DNA of 64,000 bases, taken from the NCBI RefSeq assembly GCF_000613185.1, contig NZ_CCBB010000003.1, forward strand, positions 2,046,001 through 2,110,000, written 5' to 3'. Positions 42,872-50,813 of this stretch are shown one piece after another. The DNA comes from Mycolicibacterium cosmeticum (GTDB lineage: Bacteria; Actinomycetota; Actinomycetes; Mycobacteriales; Mycobacteriaceae). The position numbers and the translations under genes were made by a program. Every line of letters starts with the position of its first letter. Within the stretch, counting starts at the first letter, position 1. The notes under the pieces were generated by a model. That model made no database searches. It was not told the origin of the DNA and saw only the letters and a list, made by a program, of their open reading frames with translations.

Positions 42872-43309
42872 CGGCCGGTCCTTTCATCGCGGGTGTCCGG
42901 ACACGACGGTAGGTCCGCGGGCGGCCGCAGGGAATGCGCACAGTGAGTAAGCAAGGGGCGCCCAATTGCACAGGTTCGTCGCTTCGCGACGATCCGACGG
43001 GCGGCTGGGCAGGACTGGTGGGACCGATCCGCCGCGCGCGCCGGGAAGGGCTATTTGACCTGCATATTTGCGGCGAGTTACGGCCATATTGCGGGGCGCG
43101 GGAGGTAATCACTGCGTGAAAACACTTCGACATTGCTTGCACGTATTGAGTCTGTTTGCCGCCGTCCCGTTCATCGACACTTCATCTGTGGCCATGGTCA
43201 CAGGCACCCCGGCGCCGGGCACCTTGCGAACGCTCCCGCCGCCGGTACGCCAAGACCCGTGGTTGACCAATCCAGCCGATCACCAGACCCTTAGTGCAAG
43301 GAGACCACG
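42872..43309. promoter_or_regulatory. Intergenic promoter region with hairpin and palindrome
   Basis: A 438-bp gap between divergent genes with no supported gene. It contains a TTGCACAGG element at 42966-42974, a hairpin with arms TCGTCGC and GCGACGA around TTC at 42976-42992, and an 18-bp imperfect palindrome CTGTGGCCATGGTCACAG at 43186-43203 (8 of 9 pairs). The last is LacI/GntR-like in form and sits about 105 bp before the permease gene. Confidence 0.45.
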
Positions 43310-44935
43310 ATGTCAGTGACCAACTCCGGAGGGCAACCGCTCTCCGGTGACAATGCCCACCTGAGGGTGCTGGGCTACGAAGAGAAATTCGATCGCAAGA
43401 TCGGCATGTGGTCGAACTTCGCGCTCGGCTTCCTGTACCTGTCACCGTTGGTGGGCGTCTTGTCGATGTTCACCCAGGCCCTCACGACAGCGGGTCCGCC
43501 GTCGATCCTGTGGTTGGTCATCGCCGCCTTCGGGCAGCTGTTGGTGGCCATGGTGTTCGGCGAGATCGTGTCCCAGTTCCCGATCGCGGGCGGCCTCTAC
43601 CAATGGGCGCGGCGGCTGTGGAACGGTCCGTATGCCTGGATCATGTCCTGGATCTACATCGCGGGTGTCGTCGTGGGCTGCACCACCACGGCGATGTTCA
43701 GCGCCGATTTCGTGCTGGCCCTGTTCAATCCGGACTCCAATATCTCGTCGACCCCGCTGCAGAAGCTGATCATCGCGACCATCGTGGTGGTGATCTGCGT
43801 GTTCTTGAACTCGACGGGTTCGAAGACGTTGGCCACCATCGCCAAGGTGGGATTGGCCGCCGAACTGGCGGGCATCATCGTGGTCGGGCTGTACCTGCTG
43901 ATCTTCGCCCGTAAGAACGATTTCTCGGTGCTGTTCAACACCTTCGGTACGGGTGGCGACGGCGATTACATGAGCGCCTTCGTCACCGCGGCGATCATCG
44001 GCCTGGTGCTGTACTACGGCTTCGAGGCCTGCGGCGAGGTGGCCGAGGAGACCCCCAACCCCAGCCGGTCCATTCCACGTTCGATGATGCTGACCGTGGT
44101 ACTCGGCGGCGCCGCGGCGATGTTCGCCTTCATCGGCTACATCCTGGCCGCACCGAACCTGGCAGCCATCGTCGCAGGCGACGTCGCCAACCCGATCACC
44201 GCGATCCTCACCGACAACTTCGGCGAGGTCGGCACCAAGGTCTTCCTGGTGGTCGCGCTGACGTCGTTCCTGGCGTGTGTCATGGGGCAGCAGGCGGCCG
44301 GCGGACGGCTGATCTTCTCGTTCGCCCGTGACGACATGTTCCCCGGCGCGCACATCTTCAAGAAGATCTCCAGCCGCAAGATCCCGCTCAACTCGACCAT
44401 CCTGGTCGCTTCGCTGTGCTTCTGCCTGTTCTTGCTGCTGTACTTCCTGCCGGACGCGCTGTTCCGGGTGGCCGCCTTCCAGATGCTGGCCGGCTACTTC
44501 GCCTTCCAGATGGTCGTGCTGGCATCGATCCGGGCCCGCGCGAAGGGCTGGAAACCCGGCGGTCAATGGACGCTGGGCAAGTGGGGCTGGCCGGTCAGCA
44601 TCGGTGCCCTGACCTACGGTGTGCTGTCGATGATCGTGCTGGCCCGCCCCAACGGCGATCCGAGCCTGCACTTCGCGGACCGCTGGATCGCCCTGATCGG
44701 CTTCCTGGTGGTGGTCGCCGTCGGCGTGATCTACATGGTGGTCGCCAAGCCCTATCGGAAGTCGACCGCGCCCGAGGGCGATGCCATCGAGATCGCCGAC
44801 ATCCTGCGCAAGCACCGCGCCCAGCACGATATGGCCGCCTTCGCCGAAGAGGTACCGCTGGCCGAGCCGACACCGCCGGTGGCGCAGCCCCACCATCGCC
44901 GGGCTGATCGCGAGGAAGTCGGCGCCGCGGACTAG
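43310..44935 (+). CDS. APC-family amino-acid/amine permease
   Basis: A 541-aa protein with 12 hydrophobic segments. The start ...LRVLGYEEKFDRKIGMWSNFALGFLYLSP, then FGEIVSQFPIAGGLYQWARRLWN, and GFEACGEVAEETPNPSRSIPRSMM are characteristic of the amino acid/choline (ACT) branch of APC carriers. The C-terminal tail after residue 480 is charged and cytoplasmic. AAGGAG precedes the ATG. It ends at a bidirectional terminator and faces the LacI-type gene. It may feed the neighbouring amine/alcohol catabolism; the substrate is unknown. Confidence 0.92.
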   Translation: MSVTNSGGQPLSGDNAHLRVLGYEEKFDRKIGMWSNFALGFLYLSPLVGVLSMFTQALTTAGPPSILWLVIAAFGQLLVAMVFGEIVSQFPIAGGLYQWARRLWNGPYAWIMSWIYIAGVVVGCTTTAMFSADFVLALFNPDSNISSTPLQKLIIATIVVVICVFLNSTGSKTLATIAKVGLAAELAGIIVVGLYLLIFARKNDFSVLFNTFGTGGDGDYMSAFVTAAIIGLVLYYGFEACGEVAEETPNPSRSIPRSMMLTVVLGGAAAMFAFIGYILAAPNLAAIVAGDVANPITAILTDNFGEVGTKVFLVVALTSFLACVMGQQAAGGRLIFSFARDDMFPGAHIFKKISSRKIPLNSTILVASLCFCLFLLLYFLPDALFRVAAFQMLAGYFAFQMVVLASIRARAKGWKPGGQWTLGKWGWPVSIGALTYGVLSMIVLARPNGDPSLHFADRWIALIGFLVVVAVGVIYMVVAKPYRKSTAPEGDAIEIADILRKHRAQHDMAAFAEEVPLAEPTPPVAQPHHRRADREEVGAAD

Positions 44936-44948
44936 CGCGCTGCACGAC

Positions 44949-44986
44949 GAGGCCCTGCCGGAGAATGCTCACCCCGGCAGGGCCTC
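44949..44986. terminator. Bidirectional hairpin terminator
   Basis: A perfect 13-bp stem (44949-44961 with 44974-44986) with a 12-nt loop lies between the convergent APC permease and LacI genes. The pairing continues outward after one bulge. There is no T tract, as is common in mycobacteria. Confidence 0.75.
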
Positions 44987-44994
44987 CGTCGTCG

Positions 44995-46062
44995 TCAGCC
45001 GACCACGGGTCCCGTGGTGTTCCGGACGACCAGCTCGACCGGTTTGACCGACCGCCGGCGCTGGTGGCCGGCGATGACGTCCAGCAGCATCTGGGCCGCC
45101 GTGCGTCCCTTGTCTTCGAGCGGTTGCCGGATGGTCGTGAGTCCCAGCAGATCGGCGATCGGGGCGTCGTCGAACCCGATGACCGAGACCTCCCGCGGCA
45201 CCGCGATGCCCAGTCCGCGAAGCACTTTCAGAACCGCGGCGGCGTGCACATCCGAGGTCGTCACCACGGCCGTCGGCCGGGCGCAGGCGATCAGCTCGGC
45301 CGCGGCGGCCATGCCGCTGGCCATGTCGATATCGGGGGCCTCGATGACCGTCACGGCGGCGGCGTCGACGGCGTGCGCGAGCAACGCATCGCGATAACCG
45401 GTGAAGCGCTCGGCCAGGTACGTCTCGGCCACCATCGGCACCTGCGCCAGCGAGCGGCAGCCGGGGAAGTGCCGGCCACCGATGCGGTCGGTGAGCACCG
45501 CGATGCGCCGATGCCCTTGAGTGAGAACGTGATTCATCTGATCGGTGCCGCCTTGGCGATGGTCGGCCGTGACGTACGGCAGATGCGGCAGGCGCGGGGA
45601 ATCGATGGCCACCGCGGGCAGCCCGCGGGACCGGATCGCCTGGACCACCTCGTGGTCGTTGGGCAGACAATGCATGACGACCCCGTCGACCAGGCCGCGC
45701 AGCACCGCCGGTGTCGCCGGGCGTGCCGTCGGTTCGGGCGCATCCGGACGCGCAACGGGCAGCAACGTCAACGCCACATCGGCGAGCTCGCCCACCTCGA
45801 CAATCCCCTTGAGCAGCAGGGCGGTCGACGGATCCTCGACGGCGTTGGCCAGCGGGCCGGGCACCAGCACGCCGACCGCGCCGATCCGGCCCGAGCGCAG
45901 GAAGCTCCCGGCGATGTTCGGCCCGGTATAGCCGAGTTCGGCGGCCACCGCGAAGATATGGTGACGCTGGGTTTCCGACACCCGCGGAGAACCGCTGTAG
46001 GCGTAGGACACCGACGCCTGGGACACGCCGGCGGCCTTGGCGACGTCCTTCATGGTGACCAT
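44995..46062 (-). CDS. LacI-family transcriptional regulator
   Basis: A 355-aa protein. The N-terminal HTH (MKDVAKAAGVSQASVSYAYSGSPRVSE) and hinge (RHHIFAVAAELGYTGPNIAGSFLRSG) are typical. The sugar-binding-type effector domain follows, with HRRIAVLTDR, TSDVHAAAVLKVLRGLGIAVP and VSVIGFDDAPIADL. A second in-frame ATG at 46053 is a possible start. Candidate targets are the palindromes at 43186-43203 and 47040-47100. It is co-directional with and downstream of the SDR gene. Confidence 0.92.
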   Translation of the reverse strand: MVTMKDVAKAAGVSQASVSYAYSGSPRVSETQRHHIFAVAAELGYTGPNIAGSFLRSGRIGAVGVLVPGPLANAVEDPSTALLLKGIVEVGELADVALTLLPVARPDAPEPTARPATPAVLRGLVDGVVMHCLPNDHEVVQAIRSRGLPAVAIDSPRLPHLPYVTADHRQGGTDQMNHVLTQGHRRIAVLTDRIGGRHFPGCRSLAQVPMVAETYLAERFTGYRDALLAHAVDAAAVTVIEAPDIDMASGMAAAAELIACARPTAVVTTSDVHAAAVLKVLRGLGIAVPREVSVIGFDDAPIADLLGLTTIRQPLEDKGRTAAQMLLDVIAGHQRRRSVKPVELVVRNTTGPVVG

Positions 46063-46106
46063 CGGGTTGCTTTCTGGTGCGGGGCCGGCGTTACGGGCGG
46101 ATATGA

Positions 46107-46136
46107 GAGTAGCCCTCCCGGCCGGAAGGGCTACTC
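46107..46136 (-). terminator. Hairpin terminator after the SDR gene
   Basis: Perfect 10-bp arms GAGTAGCCCT (46107-46116) and AGGGCTACTC (46127-46136) with a 10-nt GC-rich loop. It lies about 20 bp past the SDR stop on the minus strand, before the LacI gene, and has no T run. Confidence 0.6.
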
Positions 46137-46155
46137 AGGTGAGCGCGTCGCGCGA

Positions 46156-46989
46156 TCAGGACTTGACGATGAAACCGGCGTCGATGACCAGGGGAGTGGC
46201 GGTGATGTAGCGGCCCGGTTCGGTGACCAGGTAGAGGATGGCGTTGCTGACGTCCTGTGGCTGCATCCACGGCACCGGCAGGATATGGGTGCCGGCGAAG
46301 GTGTCGATCACGTCCTCGCGGGTGGGCTTGTCCAGGTCGGGACGGAACAGCCCGTACACGAAGTCGTTGTTGATCATGTCGGTGTCCACGCAGGTTGGGT
46401 TCACCGAGTTGACCCGGATGTTGTACTGACCGAGTTCGCGCGCCAGCGAGGTCATCAAACCCGTGACACCGTGCTTGGCGGCCGCGTACGACGAGATGTT
46501 CTCGGCTCCCTTGAGTGCCTCGGTCGACCCGATGAATACGATTGAGCCACCCTGGTTCTGGGCGATCATGGTGGGAATTGCGGCCTTGACGGTGTGGAAC
46601 ACGCCGTTGAGGTTGATGTCCACCATCTCGCGCCAGTCCTCGGGATCGATCTCCCAGGTCTTGGCGCCCGAACAGATGCCGGCGTTGGGTACCACGATGT
46701 CCACCCGGCCGAATTGCTCGATGCCACGGTCGAATACATCCTTCACCTGTGCGTAGTCCCGGGTGTCGGCGATGTCGACGAAGATCTGGCCGCCGAGTTC
46801 CTCGACCTGGCGCACAGTTTCCTGGAGGTCGGATTCCGTGGTGCCCGGGTAGGCGGTGGTGCTGGGTTTGCCGCACAGGTCGAGACCGATGATGGCGGCG
46901 CCCTCCCTGGCCAGGGTGAGCGCGTGCGATCGTCCCTGACCGCGGGCGAGCCCGGTGATGAAGGCGACCTTGCCGTCGAGTTGTCCCAT
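46156..46989 (-). CDS. SDR oxidoreductase of the mycofactocin-coupled type
   Basis: A 277-aa SDR with the family's ITGLARGQGRSHALTLAREG and IIGLDLCG features. Catalytic residues are in VVPNAGICSG, FIGSTEALKG (Ser) and YAAAKHG (Tyr/Lys), and the end reads ITATPLVIDAGF. GGAG lies 8 nt before the ATG. It resembles the SDR at 28823-29683 but is clearly a separate gene, not a recent copy. It is divergent from an LLM oxidoreductase across an inverted-repeat operator. It probably oxidises an alcohol with electrons passed to mycofactocin. Confidence 0.93.
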   Translation of the reverse strand: MGQLDGKVAFITGLARGQGRSHALTLAREGAAIIGLDLCGKPSTTAYPGTTESDLQETVRQVEELGGQIFVDIADTRDYAQVKDVFDRGIEQFGRVDIVVPNAGICSGAKTWEIDPEDWREMVDINLNGVFHTVKAAIPTMIAQNQGGSIVFIGSTEALKGAENISSYAAAKHGVTGLMTSLARELGQYNIRVNSVNPTCVDTDMINNDFVYGLFRPDLDKPTREDVIDTFAGTHILPVPWMQPQDVSNAILYLVTEPGRYITATPLVIDAGFIVKS

Positions 46990-47039
46990 GAATGACTCCG
47001 ATGATCTGGGTGTCTTTGTCGAGCCTCGTTCGAGGCGTG

Positions 47040-47100
47040 GTGAATCGTATCACCACACGCGGCCTCATCAGGCTGCATCAGCTGGACTGATACGATTCAC
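47040..47100. promoter_or_regulatory. Paired operator sites in the SDR/LLM divergent promoter
   Basis: GTGAATCGTATCA at 47040-47052 recurs as its exact reverse complement at 47088-47100 (13 of 13), with 35 bp between. The left copy extends to GTGA-N6-TCAC, itself partly palindromic. Two sites about 48 bp apart centre to centre in a divergent promoter suggest one regulator controlling both genes. Confidence 0.6.
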
Positions 47101-47135
47101 TCGTACCGTGGCAGCCGCACTTGAGGAGGGCATCG

Positions 47136-48026
47136 ATGGGCTCCGACGCCGCAAACATCCGGTTGGGAATCGTCTACCGGCCGCAGATCGCTCCGGAGCA
47201 TCTGGCGGCCGCGGCTCGTGCGGCAGACCGGGCCGGCGTCGACGAAATGTGGCTGTGGGAGGACTGTTTCCTGGCGGGAGGCATCTCCGCTGCGGCGATT
47301 GCGTTGTCGCACAGCGAGAATTTGACCGTCGGAGTCGGTGTGTTGCCGGTCCCGATGCGCAATGTGGCGGCGACCGCCATGGAGGTCGCGACGCTGGCGC
47401 GGGCATTCCCCGGCCGCGTCCGGATCGGCCTGGGGCACGGTGTGCAGGAGTGGATGGGCCAGATCGGGGCGCGCGTGGATTCGCCGATGACGCTGCTGCG
47501 CGAATATCTGACGTGCCTGACCGCGCTCCTGCGGGGCGAACGGGTGACCTTTCACGGACGCTACGTCAACCTCGACGAGGTCGCGCTGGACTGGCCACCG
47601 CCCCCGGGTACCGAGGTGCTGGCCGCGGCGATGGGCCCGAAGACGCTGCGGTTGAGCGGCGAGCTGGCGGCAGGCACGGTGCTGTCCGGCGGCACCACAC
47701 CCGACGGCGTGCGCGCCGCGACGGCCCACATCCGGGCCGGCGGTGAGCGGCGCACCGAGCCGGCCGCGCATTCGGTGGTCACCTACGTGCTGTGCGCCAC
47801 CGGGCCGACCGCACAGGCGGACCTGGACGCCGAGATACGGCTCTGGGAGCTCGACCCGAACCAGGATGTCGGCCTGGCCGGCGATGCCGACGAGGTGGCG
47901 GCGGGCATCGGCCGGTGGGTCGCCGCCGGGGTGGACACGGTGGTGCTGCAACCGGGCGCCGAGGTGGACGTGCAGGAGTTCGCCGGGTTTGTCGGGCGCG
48001 ATGTGCGGGCGGCGCTGGCGCGCTGA
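47136..48026 (+). CDS. LLM-class (luciferase-like, probably F420-dependent) oxidoreductase
   Basis: A 296-aa (beta/alpha)8 protein. RLGIVYRPQIAPEHLAAAARAADRAGVDEMWLWED, SENLTVGVGVLPVPMRN, and RVRIGLGHGVQEWMGQIG match the F420-type LLM family. GAGGAGGG lies 5 nt before the ATG at 47136, preferred over a start at 47121. F420 rather than FMN is inferred from subfamily resemblance and the mycobacterial setting. It is divergent from a mycofactocin-type SDR and may act in the same redox pathway. Confidence 0.88.
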   Translation: MGSDAANIRLGIVYRPQIAPEHLAAAARAADRAGVDEMWLWEDCFLAGGISAAAIALSHSENLTVGVGVLPVPMRNVAATAMEVATLARAFPGRVRIGLGHGVQEWMGQIGARVDSPMTLLREYLTCLTALLRGERVTFHGRYVNLDEVALDWPPPPGTEVLAAAMGPKTLRLSGELAAGTVLSGGTTPDGVRAATAHIRAGGERRTEPAAHSVVTYVLCATGPTAQADLDAEIRLWELDPNQDVGLAGDADEVAAGIGRWVAAGVDTVVLQPGAEVDVQEFAGFVGRDVRAALAR

Positions 48027-48028
48027 CG

Positions 48029-48586
48029 CTACGGGGACCGGCCGATGTCGACGATCCGGTCGATGACGGCGAGCAGTTCGTCATCGCCGGTGGAGGGCAC
48101 CGGCTTGCCTGCGACGGCTCGGGACAATGCGCTGTAATACCGGCCGTCGCCGATGAGCTTGATGGCCCGCGCCAGGGCCAGGTCGCCCAACGCGCCGTGC
48201 AGGACGGCCAGCCAGTTACCGGACGCCTCCTCGATGGCCGCACGGGCGCGCGCGTTGCCGGCCTGCTGCAACCGTGACACCGCGACCAGTACCCGGTCCA
48301 GTGGCGTGCCCTCGTAGCGCGAGGTGCGGACGTAGTACCGCGCGGGGCCCTCGTCGGCGCTGCGCATCCGTTCGACGTCCACGGCGGCGAGGGCGAGCAG
48401 CCGCTCGCACAACGCGTTGCTGAGCTCCTCTTTCGCGGGGAAGTGGTACAAAAGGCCGCCTTTGGACACACCGGCTTTGGCTGCGACAGCATCGAGGGTG
48501 GCGTAACGCTCGCCCTCGACGGCGAGCAATTCCTCATACGCGTCGAGGATGCGGTCGCGTGCCGAGCTCATCGGCAGAGCGTACAT
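48029..48586 (-). CDS. TetR-family transcriptional regulator
   Basis: A 185-aa protein. The TetR HTH is RILDAYEELLAVEGERYATLDAVAAKAGVSKGGLLYHFPAKEELSNAL. The C-terminal domain is helical and ligand-binding (AAIEEASGNWLAVLHGALGDLALARAIKLIGDGRYY). The start is ATG 48586, or 48571. It is divergent from an MFS transporter across a perfect palindrome in which both -10 boxes lie. It is the likely autoregulated repressor of that efflux-type gene. Confidence 0.93.
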   Translation of the reverse strand: MYALPMSSARDRILDAYEELLAVEGERYATLDAVAAKAGVSKGGLLYHFPAKEELSNALCERLLALAAVDVERMRSADEGPARYYVRTSRYEGTPLDRVLVAVSRLQQAGNARARAAIEEASGNWLAVLHGALGDLALARAIKLIGDGRYYSALSRAVAGKPVPSTGDDELLAVIDRIVDIGRSP

Positions 48587-48595
48587 TCTCGCTTT

Positions 48596-48625
48596 CGAAC
48601 TGTACCGTCTGGACGGTACAGTTCG
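48596..48625. promoter_or_regulatory. Perfect 14+14 palindromic operator with divergent -10 boxes
   Basis: Arms 48596-48609 (CGAACTGTACCGTC) and 48612-48625 are exact inverted repeats around TG. TACAGT at 48617-48622 lies 7 nt before the MFS GTG start. Its mirror image on the minus strand is placed to drive the TetR gene. Repressor binding would block both promoters. Confidence 0.75.
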
Positions 48626-48629
48626 ACGG

Positions 48630-49889
48630 GTGAAGGTCTATGCAGGGCTGCTCCGCGTCCCGGGTGTGCTGACGCTGGTGGCGTCGCAGACCTTCGCGCG
48701 GCTGCCGCTGGGCATGCTGTCCCTGGCCGTCCTGCTGCATGTGCAGGAGAAGACCGGCTCGTACGCCCTCGCCGGTGCCGTGGTGGCGTGCGTCAGCATC
48801 GGTGAGGCACTCGCGATGCCACTGACCGCGCGGATAGCCGGCAAGGTCGGCCGCGCAACGACGTTGATGGCGGCCGCCGCGGTGAACGGCGGTGCGCTGG
48901 TGGCCCTTGCGGTCGCGGGTTCGGCACCGGTGATGCTGCTGCTGTCGGGTCTGGCGATCGGCGCCTCGGTGCCCCCGCTGGCGCCGGTGGTCCGCGCGCT
49001 GTACCCCTACATCGTGTCCGGCCCGGGCCTGCGGGCGTTGTTCGCGCTCGACACCACGGCGCAGGAGGTGTGCTGGGTGGTCGGACCGCTGGCCGCCACC
49101 GTGCTGGCCTCGGCTCTGTCGACCGCCCTGCCCTTGGTGGTCGCCGGGGCTGTCACGGTGGTGGGCACCGCGTGGTTCCTGTACAGCGCCCGCCATGTGC
49201 GGCCGGCGCCGCGGCACAGCGGTGCGGCCTTCGGCCGGGTGCTGGGCAATGGCGCCGTCGCGCTGGCCATCGCGGCCAGCCTGCCGCTGATCGCGTCCTT
49301 CACCGCGCTGGAGGTCGGCGTGGTTGCGCGTTACGGCACGAGCAGCGCCATGACCGGTGCCGCGATCGCCGTGGCCAGCCTCGGCTCGCTGGTCGGCGGA
49401 ATCATGTTCGGGCACCGCCGATTCGGGGTGCGTGGCCTGGTCGCCGCGTTGGCGACCGTCGCCGTCGGGACCGCGCTGTTCGGCGTGGTCGGGCAGCACG
49501 GGCTGCAGCTGGCGGTGCTGTTCGCCTCCGGCCTGGGTTTCGCGCCGGCCCTGGCCACCCTGTATCTGATGGTGTCGCGCGCCGTCGACGAGCACGCCTC
49601 TGCCGAGGCGTTCGGCTGGCTCAACAGCGGGAACCTCGCCGGCGGAGCGATCGGCACGGCAACCGGGGGCGTGGTGACCGACACCCACGGCTTCACCGGC
49701 GCCGTCGTCGTGTCCGTGGTCCTGGCGGCCGTCGCCGCGCTCAGCCCGCTGGTCGCCAGGGCCGCGGGCCCGGTGCGGGGCTTGGGCGATGCGCCGGCCG
49801 ACCTGGTGGGTGCTTGCCACGGCGGCGCCGAGGCTACAGGATCAGCCGATGAGCACCGCACCGGTAGCGGCCGCCGCTGGACTTCGTGA
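48630..49889 (+). CDS. MFS transporter, TetR-controlled, probably leaderless
   Basis: A 419-aa protein with 12 hydrophobic segments: VPGVLTLVASQTFARLPLGML at TM1, SIGEALAMPLTARIAGKVGRAT after TM2, GLAIGASVPPLAPVVRALYP, and ALDTTAQEVCWVVGP. This resembles the SetA/YfcJ-like exporters in actinobacteria. The GTG at 48630 has no ribosome site and directly follows the operator, with TACAGT 7 nt upstream, so translation likely starts at the mRNA 5' end. It presumably exports a toxic compound sensed by the TetR protein. Confidence 0.88.
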   Translation: MKVYAGLLRVPGVLTLVASQTFARLPLGMLSLAVLLHVQEKTGSYALAGAVVACVSIGEALAMPLTARIAGKVGRATTLMAAAAVNGGALVALAVAGSAPVMLLLSGLAIGASVPPLAPVVRALYPYIVSGPGLRALFALDTTAQEVCWVVGPLAATVLASALSTALPLVVAGAVTVVGTAWFLYSARHVRPAPRHSGAAFGRVLGNGAVALAIAASLPLIASFTALEVGVVARYGTSSAMTGAAIAVASLGSLVGGIMFGHRRFGVRGLVAALATVAVGTALFGVVGQHGLQLAVLFASGLGFAPALATLYLMVSRAVDEHASAEAFGWLNSGNLAGGAIGTATGGVVTDTHGFTGAVVVSVVLAAVAALSPLVARAAGPVRGLGDAPADLVGACHGGAEATGSADEHRTGSGRRWTS

Positions 49890-49913
49890 GCCCGTCGCCG
49901 CGGGGGATGGCAC

Positions 49914-50810
49914 GTGAGCACCGGACTCGACGCGGCGGTCGTCGGCTCGGGGATCGAACCGCCCGTCGAGCCGAAGGTCCGTCGCGCCTTCGGACTGCTG
50001 GAGCGGATCGCGCCGGCCTGGGGCGCCCGGTGGGCTATCGAGCTGTGGTGCACGCCACCCACGATGGAGTTGAGCCAGCGCATGCCGCCGGGTGTGCCGC
50101 AAAGCCGGCCGCTGGAGGCCCGATGGGACGGACATCGCGTCCGCGGTGAGATCTGGGGCGACGGCCCGCCGGTGTACCTGGTGCACGGCTGGGGTGGCTG
50201 CCGCGCGCACATGGGTGTCTTCGTCAAACCGCTCGTCGCGGCCGGATACCGCGTCATCGCCTTCGACCTGCCCAGCCACAACGAATCCGAACCGGGCGCG
50301 CTGGCTCCCGGGCGCACCACCATCCTGGAGTGTGCCGAGGCCGTCGGCGCGGTCGTGCGCACGTACGGCGCCGCCCACGGCATCATCGGGCACTCGTTGG
50401 GCGCCAAGGCCGCAGCGCTGGCGGTGGCCCGCGGGACCCGCGCCGAACGCCTGGTGTTCCTCGCCCCGATGGGCGATTTCTCGCTGTATCTCGACCTTTT
50501 CGCCGATCGCCACGGTTTCGGCCCGCGGATCCGGAGTCGCCTGCACCGCCGCCTCGACGAGCGCCTCGGCATGCCGCTGTTCGACACCGACATCTCGGCC
50601 ATGGCGGCCCGGCCCGACAATCCGCCGCTACTGCTCCTGCACGATCCCGACGACCGCGACAGTCCCTACCAGACCAGCAGTGCCATCGCGGCGGCCTGGC
50701 CGGACGCGCGGCTGGTCACCACGACGGGCCTGGGCCGGCTGGCCCACTACCGCATCCTGCGGCACCGCCCGGCGCTGAACGCCGCCGTCGAGTTCGTCAC
50801 CGAGGCGTGA
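49914..50810 (+). CDS. Alpha/beta hydrolase
   Basis: A 298-aa protein. The oxyanion region is VYLVHGWGGCRAHMG, the nucleophile elbow GIIGHSLGAKAA (Ser), the acid LLLHDPDDRDSPY and the His GLGRLAHYRIL. An N-terminal ~65-residue segment precedes the fold. The GTG start is 25 bp after the MFS stop, so the two are probably co-transcribed. It may hydrolyse an ester related to the exported compound. It is convergent with aceA. Confidence 0.88.
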   Translation: MSTGLDAAVVGSGIEPPVEPKVRRAFGLLERIAPAWGARWAIELWCTPPTMELSQRMPPGVPQSRPLEARWDGHRVRGEIWGDGPPVYLVHGWGGCRAHMGVFVKPLVAAGYRVIAFDLPSHNESEPGALAPGRTTILECAEAVGAVVRTYGAAHGIIGHSLGAKAAALAVARGTRAERLVFLAPMGDFSLYLDLFADRHGFGPRIRSRLHRRLDERLGMPLFDTDISAMAARPDNPPLLLLHDPDDRDSPYQTSSAIAAAWPDARLVTTTGLGRLAHYRILRHRPALNAAVEFVTEA

Positions 50811-50813
50811 GGC

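Noticed and set aside
43068..43319. 83-codon plus-strand frame before the APC permease
   Set aside because: Composition and position fit promoter DNA; no motif, and it overlaps the permease start in another frame.
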